From Trochalopteron elliotii (Eukaryota; Chordata; Aves; Passeriformes; Leiothrichidae): DNA of 64,000 nt. Of this stretch, positions 41,115 to 54,000 are shown one piece after another. The stretch is from positions 1,503,391 to 1,567,390 of the forward strand of contig JANPWX010000097.1 of assembly GCA_024734555.1 (NCBI GenBank), read 5' to 3'. Both the position numbers and the translations under genes were made by a program. The notes under the pieces are model-generated. The model saw only the letters and a list, made by a program, of their open reading frames with translations, was not told the DNA's origin and did not search any database. The first letter of the stretch is position 1, and each line of letters begins with the position of its first letter.

Positions 41115-41222
41115 CTTTTTCGGAGAGAGCTTCCAGAACACCCTCTGATCCCATTAGTGCAGTGACAGTGATGTGCAACAAAATTTCCAGGTGAGATCCC
41201 TCACCATCACAGCTATATGTGA
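41115..41222 (-). other. Exon-like segment of unknown gene or lncRNA
   Basis: On the minus strand a strong polypyrimidine acceptor (CTTTTTTTTCTTGTAG) precedes 108 bp that end AAAAAG before GTAAGTAC, a near-consensus donor. One frame is open throughout, phase 1 at both ends, and includes T-Y-S-C-D-G-E-G-S-H-L-E-I-L-L-H-I-T-V-T. The other two frames contain stops. I do not recognise the peptide, and a single exon-like block can occur by chance in 46 kb. It lies about 9.8 kb downstream of the PDE10A stop. Confidence 0.25.
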
Positions 41223-41562
41223 CTACAAGAAAAAAAAGTGACTGCAGCTTTTTTAAGCTCTCCCTGCTCTGCAAGCACACAATTTTCAGCAAGCTGGGGA
41301 TTGGCCACATACTAAAAATCCTTGAAAAAGTAATTTCTCAGCATTTTAAAACATCACTGTTTTGCCTTTGTAAGTTATTTTTCATCACTTATTTAGGAAG
41401 CATGTTTCTGTGTATTCTCAGCCTGTTGCTGCCATAAATGCTGAGATTCTCTTATTGCCAAAAATCACAATAGCTATTTGGAGTCCATATAACCTGCAGA
41501 AGAAATATCCAGGCGACCTATTATTAGGTAAAATGCAACTATTCTCGGAGTAAAAAAAGTGT

Positions 41563-41665
41563 GGGGTTTTTTGTTTGTTTGGTTTGGTTTTTTGTGGTTT
41601 TGTTTTTTTTTTTTTTTTTTGGTTGGTTGGTTGGTTTTTTGGTTGTACTTTGGGTTTTTTTTCCA
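41563..41665 (+). repeat. T/G-rich low-complexity tract with GGTT repeat
   Basis: GTTT and GGTTT units, then 18 T (41603-41620), then (GGTT)4 (41621-41636) and further T/G runs. A plus-strand C- and A-poor low-complexity tract. Confidence 0.92.
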
Positions 41666-44600
41666 AAATATCCCTCTAGAGGAATTTTCACAAGCATTTC
41701 CCTCTCATCATTTCTTGGCATGTAGAAATTAGAGCATGTTACATTTTTCTCCTAGGTTACTTCTGTTTTAAACAGATAGTGATTGCAATGTGGGTATAGT
41801 GCTGAAGAACCACACAGGCTGTGGGAAAACCATGCATTTTAAAAATAGTGGTATTTATGGACATGCACAGGAAAAAGCATGTGAAAAATTTGGACTAACC
41901 CTGTAGTGTACTGTGGAGAATCACACAGTTTCTAATTGTTTCTAAACTTATTACAGAACATAACATACCCTATTTATTTTACTTTTTTTTTTTTCAAGGT
42001 GGAAGTAGTACTAGTGAAACTGATGTTCCCAACCAGTTTATCTCCCAGAAGACTTGAAGACACAAGGTCTAGAAAGGCAAAGAATTCCATCTGTTCAGCC
42101 CATCCTCTCTCTGCTGAAGTTTCCAGTATTCCCCTCAATTCAGGACAAAATTTGAAGTAATATCTCTTATGGAAGGAAACAAAATGGGTTGCAGCCATCA
42201 GCCTACCCTGTAAAGTTCACAGAAAAGACAATTCCAGGCTGTGTCAACCACATTAGCCTTGACTGCAGCAGCATAAACATTAAATTATAGCATTCTCAGT
42301 CACAGGTTTCTCTTGTTTAAAATAGAGAGTTGCTACTAAAACACAGAAAAAGAGCTAGTGGTAAGTCCCTGACAAAAAGCCTTCCCACATCTGCAAAAGG
42401 AATAATGTTCCACTCCAGTTTTCCCATGGTATGGTTTATATTGACTGATTTGACTGAAAATTATGACAAAGATCCTCTCTTGGTACACGTTCCAGTTGAA
42501 AGAATGTGAAAAAAATCTTTCCTGTTTACCATGTGAATGTCTGCTACAGCATTTCCCATAGCATCAGTATTCCTGGGGAGGGGAAATATCTGCGTCAGCA
42601 ATGTTTTGTCAGATGGAGGTTAGATATCAAACAAAATGGAAGCTCAAGCAAATCCTGCAAATACTGTTTTACTGTGACTAAAAGCTAGCAGCAAAAGGAA
42701 TAAGATATACAAACGGCTTCATCTATGACACAGGCTACACAGTATCAATTAAATTCAGGGGTTTGGTAAAAGATCTTGTAAATGAAAAATCATCTTGATC
42801 TCACTCTGTCTTTTCTTGTCAGAGAAAATAGGTTCCTTCCTAAATAGGTTCATAATACAGCCTCAGCATCGAAAGAAAGCACCAGGATTCCCAAATACAC
42901 TCATTTAACTTATGCCAATATGGAGACACCATCTGAAGCCTTTCAGAAAGCTCTTGATAAGCATTACGTGGCGTTTCTATGAGGCAGACAGTGATTCTGT
43001 ATGAGAATTATGCAATTCACAGGAAGATTTACTGTATAGGAAGACTGGGGAGCTGAGATTTCAGATCAGCCTCCTTAGTTTAGGCTGACCAATGGCTTCC
43101 CTGTATGCATAGCCCATCTTTCATTTCCCATCAGCCCTCACCCTACTCGCATATGGCACAGCACTCACTTCATTCCAAGCCTTTCAAGTATGTAATACTG
43201 GATGAAAATTACTTCTCTTAGGGCAGGAAGAAACTAAGATCTCCTTTGCAAATTCCAGCCCATTAACTCAGTCTTCAGTAGTCACTCTGTTCTCTGTATT
43301 TTACATAAACCTTGGAAACACAGCCCTGCAGAATAGCTTTATACTTTTAATTTCCCATCACTGGGAACAAATTCAGCTCACAGAAATTGAAAGGACAGAA
43401 GGGGCTGTAGAGATGTTGTATTGTTGTACTCATGCAGTCCTCAAAGGGGAAAGAAAAAAAAAATTGCTCTGCCCTAAAATTCCTAGCACAAAAAGAGCAG
43501 AAAGTAAAAAGCAGGAAGTTGTCTGACGACTGGAGCTGATTGAGACAGTTTAAAGGATCCAAAGAATTATTTTTACCAGCAGCCCTGGAACAGAACCTGC
43601 AAAATGACTGCAGAACAGGAACTACACATGTCTGGTACCCAAACCAGTTTGCCATTACCTTCAAACAGAAGTCAGTAAAAATTTAAAACAAAATTTGCTT
43701 ACAGTTTTTAGTTATAGGACTTTGAATTTTTTTAAGATTATATGTCTGCAGCAGCTCAAATGTTAAAGGTGCAACCATATATGCAAGCTTGAAAGCTTTC
43801 ACTGTGATTTCTTACTCTTTCCCTCACATCCAGAGAAAATGGAAAAGGAGGTACTCATCAGCAGAATACCTGAGGGCATCACAGCCCTGTGATATTTGTC
43901 ACCACCTGACAGGAAAGTGAATATCTTTGTCTACATATATTTTGAATTCTAAACTGTGTGTAACCCAGAGTATTTCCCAATATGCGTAACACACAAAAAA
44001 AGAATGTATTTAGAGGCTTAAATAAATTGAAAAAAAACCCCCAAACCATGCAGTGCCTGGCAAATTGCACAAGGTTATAATGAAAATCTGTCACAGAACA
44101 ATTTTGTTCCTTCACGTCCATAAGTAGCATCATAACAGATGTCCATTGTCTTTCTAAATGAATTTTAAATATTCTTCTCTTCCAGCATAAGTACATTTTG
44201 ATTTTCAGAAGAAAAGCACATTTTGCTGGCTTTTTTCCCCACACTACTCATGTGAGAAACTACTTTTTTTTCAGCAAGGAGGCTTTTTGTCTCAAGATAT
44301 AAAATACACCTGATATTGAATATGCTTTTCTTTCCACTAAACAGTAGCAGAAAACAACTTGGACTTCACTAGCTGGAAATTAACATTACCTATTGTACCA
44401 CTTCTGTTCTTTGTGATGAACTTGTTAATCAAAACTAGCAATTTTTATCATTGTATGACATTCACTACTGCTATTTACACATTGACCGTAAAATTCTGAG
44501 TCTTCTGACAGCTACTCACTCTCTTAGGTGCTTTCAAAAAGTTTTTGGTCTTTTTTTTCCTTCCTTCTTTTTCTTTCTTTTATTTGCTTTTGGTATTTTA

Positions 44601-46626
44601 ATTTTTTATTTTACAAGCCCTATTTTTTTAATTTCCAATGGGCTAATTAAATAGTGCATATTGACAACTGATGTTCTTTCCAAAAGTAGCAGAAATACAG
44701 CTAAAGAAACAGAAGGAACACTACAAACATATTCTCACCAGTATTCACAGGGCTTACAATGCTGTAAAAAAAGGAAAACTATTAATGCCAGCTGCATGTT
44801 AACAGATGACATAGTGAAAATCATTTAGTCTGGCCAGCAATGTTACAAAAAAAAAAAAAAAAAAGAAGAAAAACTTTACCTGCTATAATTTATCCTTTTC
44901 ATATCTCTTGAGTCTCAGATTTCTCCTTTCGTTTAGACTTTTAAACAACAGGTATAATGCACACATGAGCTATTTTCTGATGCATTTCTCTGAAACGCAT
45001 TCTTGACCCAAAGATCTTCATCTTTGCAAGCAGCTTCTGTGGTACAGGTAGCTCCTCCAGAGTGCTACTGAAACGCACTGGAAAAAACTTTACTCCCTAA
45101 CCTCAGGAAGATGGACTATGGAGTGAGGAAGGGGAATTTACCCTTAGCAATTGTTGTCAGCAAAATAAGTACAACAAAGTTATCTCCAGTACTTGTTGAG
45201 CAGGTGAAAGCCATTGATATTTCTGTCCCAGAGTGCTTGGATACATTCAAGACAAATTCAAAGTTCCTCAAAACCAACGGCAATACTCATTTCCTCTACT
45301 AACATCAATGAGCTTAAGTTAAGATGCCTTTACATTTGTATTTTCCATTATCTACAAGGGAATATACCCAGCTTTGATATTTGTATGTTTCTGATGATGT
45401 TCTTCAATATCAAAGGACTAAAAATGCTAAGGAAAGCACACCAAATGGACAGTGACCATCAAGAGCAAGGCACCATGCTGTGCTACAAGAGCTAAGTCTG
45501 CACAACAGCAGACTGTTGTCCAGAAGGTCATTAATTGACGTCAGCCTATAGATCCTTGCCAACAATACAGAAACAGGTGAAAAGTACTAAATAAACCGTA
45601 TTTAGAGAAATATTCCTCTTCTATTGCCTTTCCCCTGAAATAATTCAGAAAGTTTTAAATTTAATGAGCAAACCCTAAAAAATGCATTAAATGTCAGTGC
45701 AGTTTCCCTCTCATCACAAAAGCTGGCCCTTGCAGCAAACAGCTTTCTGGAAGGACTGGTCACAACAGTATCTAATAAGCAGAGAAATACACAGATTTAT
45801 TTTTCTCTCTTTTTTTTTTTTAGCTACATTTTAATTTCATTTTTAATGTGTTGCTCAGAATTTTGCTTTACCGTTCTCTGAACCTACCTTGTATTTTCAG
45901 GATACTGACAGCTGTTGAAGCTCTGTATTACTTTGAACCAGACCTTATGAATTTGAATGCAGGATTATTTTTTTACAATTCAGCATTTGAATATCTCAAT
46001 TCCCAAAGGTAGCAAGTGATTCTGTATCGGCTGCACTGACGCTATTCACATTCACATTCCACATCTATGTGGAAGTTATCTGTCAACAGCAAGGTAAGCT
46101 CCTGGCAGCAGGAGGGCAAGCAGAAGAGGACATCCCTTTGCAGACTGTGACAACATGAACCTGCTATAGGTGATAAAACTACACTGAAAAACAGTCTTAT
46201 GTTGGGAAAGCATACCTTAAAAGCAGGAAACTGCAAATATAGGGAACAAGAAGCACTGCCTATTCAAAAGACTCCATCATGTTTTGAATCACTTTGTGCT
46301 GTGGTTTACTTGTGGTATAAACACACATATATGCACACACATTCCCATCCCTCACTTGCACTCCCAATAATAGCAAAAATAAACATGAAAAATAATATTA
46401 AAAAACTCTGTATTCAGTAATATTCACACCAAAGTATAGGTATAGATATATCCATTAAAATTATGAACATTTCTAAATATATTTTATGTATCATACATAT
46501 ATTTATATGTATAATTACATATCCACAGAAGTCATCTTGCTGTGCTAAAGCCAGCAGTAAAAGCAAAAACAGGTTTCACAATAGGACACCCATATATGCA
46601 TATGTACTGGCTGTTTGGTTTGTGAA

Positions 46627-46632
46627 TTTATT
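46627..46632 (-). promoter_or_regulatory. Candidate poly(A) signal for PDE10A
   Basis: AATAAA read on the minus strand about 4.3 kb after the PDE10A stop. A GT-rich and then T-rich downstream element follows within about 80 bases. It overlaps a TGTAAATA Pumilio-type motif (46636-46629). Several other AATAAA hexamers occur in this AT-rich region, so usage is not proven. Confidence 0.35.
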
Positions 46633-46846
46633 TACAACTTAACTATATCATAATAAATGCTTACTGTTCTATTGTACAAACGTAATAGTAAAGGTTTAGG
46701 TTTGTTTTTTAAATACAAAGACTGCAAATGAATACATGAAAAAAATTACACACCATGTACAGTATTTATAATTTATAAATGCAAAGTTAAGACCTCTTTA
46801 AATTATTGCACTTGCATATTTTTTACAAAGATAGTTTATATGTATC

Positions 46847-46885
46847 ATATATATATATATGTGTGTGTAAATATATATATATATA
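46847..46885. repeat. TA/TG dinucleotide repeat
   Basis: (TA)n followed by (TG)4 and another (TA)n, inside the probable PDE10A 3' UTR near its end. Confidence 0.9.
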
Positions 46886-49117
46886 AAACAAATTTTTCAG
46901 CTCACTAAATGTAGTAAAGTTGAATGTTGTTACCTTGAAGTTCTTTCTTCTCCACATAACAGCCCAACCTGAATTTGGAATATTTATGAAACTACTCTAC
47001 AAATCAGTTTGATCTACCCTAGAAAGCAGTCCGTTATTTTAGGTTTATTTGACAAGAGTATACACCCGTATTACAATCGAGCACAGTTTTTGGTCAGAAA
47101 GCAAACAAAAGTTATGATGTGCCTTTGCTAGGTTGGGATATATAACCTAAAGTTTGAACATGAACTTCCTTGTAGTAGTGTGCAGAAAGCCTTTTCTGTG
47201 GTTTAGAATGAATAAATTAATTGTTCCACTTCACAGAACTGGTCCAATATCACAGTGTTTGAGGCAAATGCATTATTTCAAGAGGGTCATGATTGATTTG
47301 AGCATCTAATAATCTCTATTTTTTAACATGAATAGTGCTTTTTGCTACTCCTACAATTTTAACACTAAATGTTCTAAGTGCACTCACAGCAAACTGATCA
47401 CACTGTTTTAAGTTTACACACAGGAAAGAAATCTGTGCCACATAAAGAGATAAATTCCACTCCGCATGTCCCCTCCAATTTAATGTGCTTGATCATATAC
47501 TCCAGCTAAAAAACCCTGTTTCATTTCTCTAATGGTCACTTACAGTAAAAAAATTACTGCCATGAGTTGAACCATTACAGTAGAATATTGCAAAACCATG
47601 CAAAATTCATAGATTAATTGTAACAATGGAATTTGTCATGCTGTAATAAAATATGCAACATCTCAGATGAGTATCATGCTATGTCAACTATTTTTCCCAC
47701 TCAGTGCATACCTTCCAGGCACCTTTTCATAATACATTGGAAATGCTCAGTTACAACTTCAAACAGTGTTTTTACCTTCACTAGATGTAGGAGGGAAAAG
47801 CAGCTGGAATTATTATTAAGAAAAATGCAATTCTAGGAATATAAAATTAACACTTCCAGGAAAGGAAAGATCTGTTAAGCCTTTTATACATTCTTTTGGG
47901 CACCATAAGTTTTAGTAGTATAAAAATGCAAGGAGGAATGACTTTTAACTTTATGAATTTAACCTAATGAGTCAGATGTCTTATACTCGCGATGCCTTAC
48001 TCAATTTTGAGTTTGAGTCCAGAACTTTAAACAATTAAATCTCAACATGTCTTTGAACCATGAAATTCAAATGCAGCTCCAGAGTTCTAACTTTTGGTGG
48101 GTTTGACTTTGGAAGTGCAGGTACAAGTGTTTTTTCTACAAAATATTTACACATATAAATCTGTTCTCTGTAAATGCTAAGACAGACTACATTTGCTTAA
48201 AAAAAACCAGCTCATCATGACTATTTTTGTTGGTCTAGATCCTAACAAGGAGTAATATTTTGTCATGACCTTTCTCCTTTTATACACCAGGAAATCAAAC
48301 CAAACCACAGCCATTTGAGCTAATTTTTTCAAATTCTAATAGACATTATACTATAGAAAACATGTACTTTAAGTGGCTTGGATAGTTTTAGATTAGAAAC
48401 AGCAGCTGATTCACTTGAGACATTAATAAGAACAACCTATTGCCAATTGGACAAAACTGCCAGGGAAACATGCCCTCTATCAGTACTTATAAACTTCAAA
48501 ACCTAACATAGTGTGTGATACTGCCAAACACTTTTTAATGGTAGGAAACAGAACTACTGAAGTTATCTTTACTGTCAGTGAGTAAAAGACGAATGAAAAG
48601 CTTTCCATACTCATAGATACAGTGTGATAAGGAATACTTTTACAATGCTTTTGAGATCAGCATTTTAAAATGGAAAGGGGGAAAAAGGGGAAAATAACAG
48701 CAAATATATTCAATGCAAATATGTTTAAGCAAATATACTTAACCCACGAAGGAAGACATCCCATCCAGTTGTTAGGGTATCTGAATTTCAAAGAGCATTT
48801 TTGTAGTCACCACAGATTTAGATAATTTCCATGTAAATTAGGAACCAACCATGGATTTTGTCTCAAGTACTTAGTGGATGAAAGGTTGCTTCTGCATTAT
48901 TTAGCTGAAACAGAATAGCTAAGAAGGAAAGTAGAGGACATAGCATGAGATATTATTCATTCTACCTTGGTGTAATTGTTTCCTGCCATGTTTTTCTTTC
49001 TTTTTTTTTTTTTGTTTTTGCTCTTTTTCAATTCCAAACCAGTTTGCTGTGATTACCAAAGAATTTATGCACTTAAAACTGGTAAGGCAAACTTAAAAAA
49101 AAAAAAAAAATGGGGCT

Positions 49118-49130
49118 GTTGCTAGGTAAC
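49118..49130. promoter_or_regulatory. RFX X-box-like motif
   Basis: 'gttgctaggtaac' consists of GTTACC and AGCAAC half-sites (read on the minus strand) with a 1-bp spacer, fitting the RFX X-box pattern. It lies in the probable PDE10A 3' UTR. Binding is not shown. Confidence 0.3.
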
Positions 49131-50957
49131 ATGCATCATACAAATAAGATAACTTCATATTGAATTCTCAGCCTGTGGGATCTCTATGTACAGCAAAGGC
49201 TTAGGTGCATTTATACGTTATGCAACTACGGATCACATACTGTACACATAAACAGATACTGGCATGTGCTCGACCATAACAGAAGGCAAAACTCAAGAGG
49301 CCAAGTTGTTCACATGAAACCCAAAAGCTGGCATGCCTATTAGAGCAATAGAGCCCAAAAGACAGGAGATGGAAAAAGAGAACCTGTGTTCTGTCTTTAG
49401 GTCACTACCATTACTTGTTGCAGTTACACAATGGCCATGTTGTCACGGAACCTCCACAAGAGTGCATTATCTGTGAAAAAGCACATAATGCAATATAGGC
49501 TGTATGTGAAAGGTATGCAAAGACTGTGTTCTCACCTACTGTGTGGATCACTATGACGATTTTTTTTCTCATTATTTTTAAGAGAAAGACAAAGGCAAAT
49601 TAAGTGTTGTGAAACATATTCTGTACAATTGCACTAAATTTAAGAGTGGCATTACATTTAAGTCTGTGTATAAGTTTGTAAGCCTGAGGCCTAAGTCAGC
49701 ACAGAACTGTAAACACACCATTTAGTGTACTTTTCCTCAGTCAGCTATTCTTTCACTAAGAAAGGCATTTCTAAACCTGGAAATTGCGCTAACTAGGGGC
49801 AAAACCAGACAAATGGAGAAGTTTCCTAATTTCACTCATTTGGGATGGGAGGAAAAGCAGTAGACATGCAGTGTTACTGTGCAACACAAAAGCTAGTCAA
49901 TACAAACACATTTTTGATTTATAGTGATGGTACCACAATCCATCTTATCAGACCTGACTTTTCTGACAAGGCTTTTGTTCCCAGCAGATAGCATACTTCA
50001 GGTATGTCTCCAATACCTTTTGAAATACAGCTCAGTAGGTAGAAATAAAAATGATGACTTAATTATGAGCTAGCCAAGGAAATCTTTGCTGTCACATCTA
50101 AATTTTAATCCAATATTTCTGTCACTATGGATACAAAAACTCCAACCTGAAACTCCCTCTCATATCGGAGACAATTATCCAGTACTTCCAGTGTTTTAAG
50201 GGAGGAGTTGTCTAGGTTTAAAAAACATCCTAAAGAACAAAGCACCATCACTAGTTCTATCAGCATTTCCCTTGTGAGTGACAGACAATTGGCATCATGA
50301 TGCTTAATGAAGTACTTTAAAACTTTAACCTGAATGTTGGTTTTCCTTTAGTTTGCAGCAAGAGAATTCACTGTAACCTAAGCATAAATTATAGTCTCCA
50401 AGGATTCTGCTGGAGTTCAAACTGATTACAAGTAGATCACACATAAACATTCACAATAGCAATGGGTATATTGTTCTATTTATAGCCAAGAACTCCCAAG
50501 TGACACTGGTGTTAAAGCCAGCCACAGTACGGTATAATAAAAGTACCATTGAAACCCTTACTAGAAAGATACAATTTAGAAGTACCCCATAAGATTCCCC
50601 CCCCACCCCATCAGTTTTAAATTAAGGCCTCAGCAATGTAGCCCATGAGATAAGGCCAGTCTTTTATATTCACAAGTTGTAAGTTCTCTTTTGATAGCTG
50701 ACTCCAAAACATCCGGGTTGTCATTTTCCCTCTGTTTACGTTGTGTCACTGGTGTAGGTCAGGAGATTGGCTGCCAGAGTCACTCAGCTGAGGTAACTCC
50801 ATGGGTGTTACCTTCCCTAGGCAGGTCTACTCAGCATTTTGTAGCTTTCCTTTTTCCTTTTTTTTTTTCTCCAAATAAAAATGAAACAAAACAAAACAAA
50901 AAAATCCCCAAAACAAGAAGGGGTGCTTTTCAGGTTAAAGCAGTCTGTTGCTATTGT

Positions 50958-51075
50958 TCAGTCATCAATCTTCACAGGAAGAGAATCTGAGGTCCCAGGA
51001 GCAAGGGATTGAGAAGAAATCCATATAGAGGCTTCCTCACCTCTTGTTACTTTCTCCCATTGGTTGAGATTGTCC
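50958..51075 (-). CDS. PDE10A: PDE10A terminal coding exon and stop codon
   Basis: This exon starts after a GCATTTCCAG acceptor. Its first G completes Arg (AG|G), then [14 protein letters not shown] follows, matching the last catalytic-domain helix of PDE10A. The tail reads [24 protein letters not shown] and ends at TGA (50958-50960). Compared with human PDE10A as I recall it, the W-I-S-S core is kept but the tail after it is diverged and about five residues longer. The last five exons total 573 bp, or 190 residues plus stop. The tail lies outside the catalytic fold, so activity should not be affected. Confidence 0.96.
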
Positions 51076-54000
51076 CTGGAAATGCAAAAAAGTCAAAGGT
51101 AAGACACTGTTCATAAATTTACTGGGATTTATTTCTTCCTCACAATAATGTCTGCTGTACTGTACTTTGAGATTTATATTTATGTAAGTATATTTATATT
51201 AGTACCTGTATGTCATCAAGCTTTTATCATCTATACATTATTTCAGCCTCCAACTTCACTTATCCCATTTTGTAATTCTGTCTGACTCATATCAGTGTTA
51301 ACTGTATCCTAGCCTACAGTACACCTTCCTTCCCCAAGGCAACCCCTGAAGGTGGAGGCTACCACCTACTTCCACAACAAATTTATAGCCCTCATAGCTG
51401 CAGGAAAGCCCAGCTGTGACCCAAGAGTGACATGACTGCAGAGACTCTGAAAAAACACTCTGGAGCGCAGGAGCAGATAAAGATTTCTCAAATTCCTGCA
51501 AAAGGGTGGCCTGACAGTATATCAAATGTTACATGCCAAGAACATAGTATCAATTTTCAACTGCTATGGCAATTTCCAATTACTACTCAATAATTTCAAT
51601 TACTATTGAGTTGTAAGTACATTCAAGGAGTACCCCTTCCTCCAGACATAAATGTCTTTTAGTGCCTCACAGCCTGGCCAATCCTTAAGTTCAAATTTTG
51701 GTTCATAAGCCAAAAAAAGATGAGAAATCAAGCTGGTAATGTTCTAACGATCTGAAGAGGGTGCAAACCCATAGTCTTACTTGCTGTACACCAGTAGCAC
51801 TCTAGTGACTGGGAAGTCTACGTTGATGATAGGGCTTACAACCGATGGCCAAATCTCAGCTTTCAGTCTTCAAACACAGAAAGAGAGCAAACCTGTTTCA
51901 TCTTCATACTGTTAGATCCCCAGTTACTGAAGCAGTTCCCTCTTTCTTAGATGCCTTCAGTAAACAAACAGGATGGCAACAGTACTAAAAGGTCTCCTAT
52001 GGTATGTCACACCATGATATTACATCAGAATTTATGTGGCAGAACTTTTCTGATTTTTATGTCACAGCCTTGCCAAAACACTTGCTAAACCAGCAAATAT
52101 TGATCTGAAAGCAGTGTACAGGTAAGAAGAGAAAATGTTGCATTTTCTGGGGTGGGGGGTGTAAGGCAGGATCTGATGAAGTCTAGCAAAGAAAGCTGGT
52201 GCCCTCTAGGGTAACACTTGCACCATTTTCTGTAGGAAAATGCTCTGCCAGTGCTTCAGGCCAACTGCAAGTTATGAAAGTTACCTCAGCTAATACAATC
52301 AGGCACTAAAAATCAGAAAAAGTGAAGCATCACTATTTCTATCTCCTTCCTGGATCTGGGAAAATAATGAGAATTGCAGCCAAAATATATTTAAAATATA
52401 TCAGTTTCAGGAAGAATTAAGAGACCCAAAAGCACAAGGAAAACAATTTTAAATTATTTGGTCTGAAATATAGGAAAAAATTAAATAACTTCACCCCCCA
52501 AATAAATACACTACCATATATTTATACTTTGGTAGGCCTATGGAGTACATGGGCTACAAAACTTACCTAGGACTTATTCTGAACACTGTAACACAGGTGA
52601 GCTAATAGTTTTGATCTACTCAGGATGACAAGAAAGCATTAAAAACATGGAATAAATTACCAGACAAGAAAACCTTCTAGACTGTTAGCTGCTACTTTAG
52701 GAAAATCAGTGTTGGATATATAGTTGGGTTTTTTTTAATGTGTAGATAATACAATTCATTTGCCTTTGAGCTCCCAATGAAGCCCTGGCTCCTAGTGTCT
52801 GGAATAAATGCCCAGAGGCTCTAAAAATAAAAGCCTTGATGCTGACAGGCTGCCTTAGCTGCTATTATTTGCAGCTGATGTCTGAGTTTTAAGGAACTCA
52901 AGGACACAGAAGTTTAAATATTGTGTTCCAAGAATGAGCACTGCTAGTGAAGAAGTGATATCAAAACCGGTTCAGTCAGCAACTAAGGAAACACCAAACA
53001 ACAATGAGGCTGTATGCCTCTGATCACACTGAATAACAGTTACCTATCAAAAAAAAAAAAGGAAAATCAAAAGTGTAGTGCAAAATCAGCCATTTGAAAC
53101 ACTCTGGAGTATTTTAGACTGTACAATAACATCAATTTTTTCTAACTGGGCACCAGAAGTTAGATCTGTGCTCTGATTTCCTATTCTCCATCTCCAAGTC
53201 TTAACCCTCAAACGTTTTCTTCATTCTCTTCAAAGAAAAAGCAGAAGATAATTTCACGGCTAAGATAAAACCACCAAACTGCTCCTCAGAGGACTTTATG
53301 CCAGGGTGTGGATTTTCAAGAAGCTCTTTAGTCCTGCAGAGGCTTTATCTATTCATCTATGTTTTGGTTCTGCATTAGCACAATCTAAATTAAAGAATAC
53401 ACAACAGCAAGCCAGGGACCTGTCTGTCCAGAGCTCTATCCCGTGTGGAAATTGTGCCAGTGCAGCTTTCAGAAATATCATTATAACAATCTGAATCACA
53501 AACAACAAACATAATTTCTGGAACAGAAAAAAATCATATCAGCTCTGCCAGGAGTCTGATTGCTTTTACTTCAGACATCACACCTTCTACAGAGAAACCA
53601 ACTCTTGAAAAGATGTTCATGCTTGATCTTCAGAATTAGTGAGAACTTTTATCCAGAGCACATGCTTATGTGGGTGTTTAATATCCACAATTCAACTTTA
53701 AATATCTTCATCTGAGTTCTAAAAGATGAACCACCAAGTAAAACAGGCCACTTTTGCAAATAAGCCTCATTGGGATATCCATGTGGCCAGAAATGGAAAG
53801 ATATGTGCATCCCAGATTGTTGCTCCTGTAAAAGATTCTGTGCAGTCTTAATCACTCCACCTAACCTAAGGCCTAGTTTCCATTAAGTGGAATACAACTT
53901 GATTTTGATCACATCTTGACTGTGAGGGTCGTGAGGCACTGGCACAGGTTGCCCAGAGAAGCTGTGGATGCTATATCCCTCAAAGTGTTCAAGGCCAGGT

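Larger units (their letters stand above)
36236..46604. other. Intergenic downstream of PDE10A, no gene recognised
   Basis: Ten kilobases without a recognised gene. It holds a GC-richer block at 36780-37380 that is open on both strands, a T/G-rich low-complexity stretch at 41563-41665, an 18-A run at 44847-44864 and an exon-like segment at 41115-41222 (minus). In mammals C6orf118 lies on this side of PDE10A; I could not find an ortholog by eye. Confidence 0.55.
46605..50957 (-). other. PDE10A: Probable PDE10A 3' untranslated region
   Basis: About 4.3 kb of AT-rich, largely repeat-free sequence follows the stop codon in the direction of transcription. Mammalian PDE10A transcripts are known to have multi-kilobase 3' UTRs, which fits. 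A candidate poly(A) signal AATAAA lies on the minus strand at 46632-46627, followed downstream by a GT- and T-rich stretch (about 46595-46550). An alternative AATAAA is at 47049-47044. The region also holds a TA/TG dinucleotide repeat near 46847-46885, a 16-A run at 49095-49110 and minus-strand TGTAAATA elements. The left boundary is inferred; transcript data would be needed to fix it. Confidence 0.45.
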
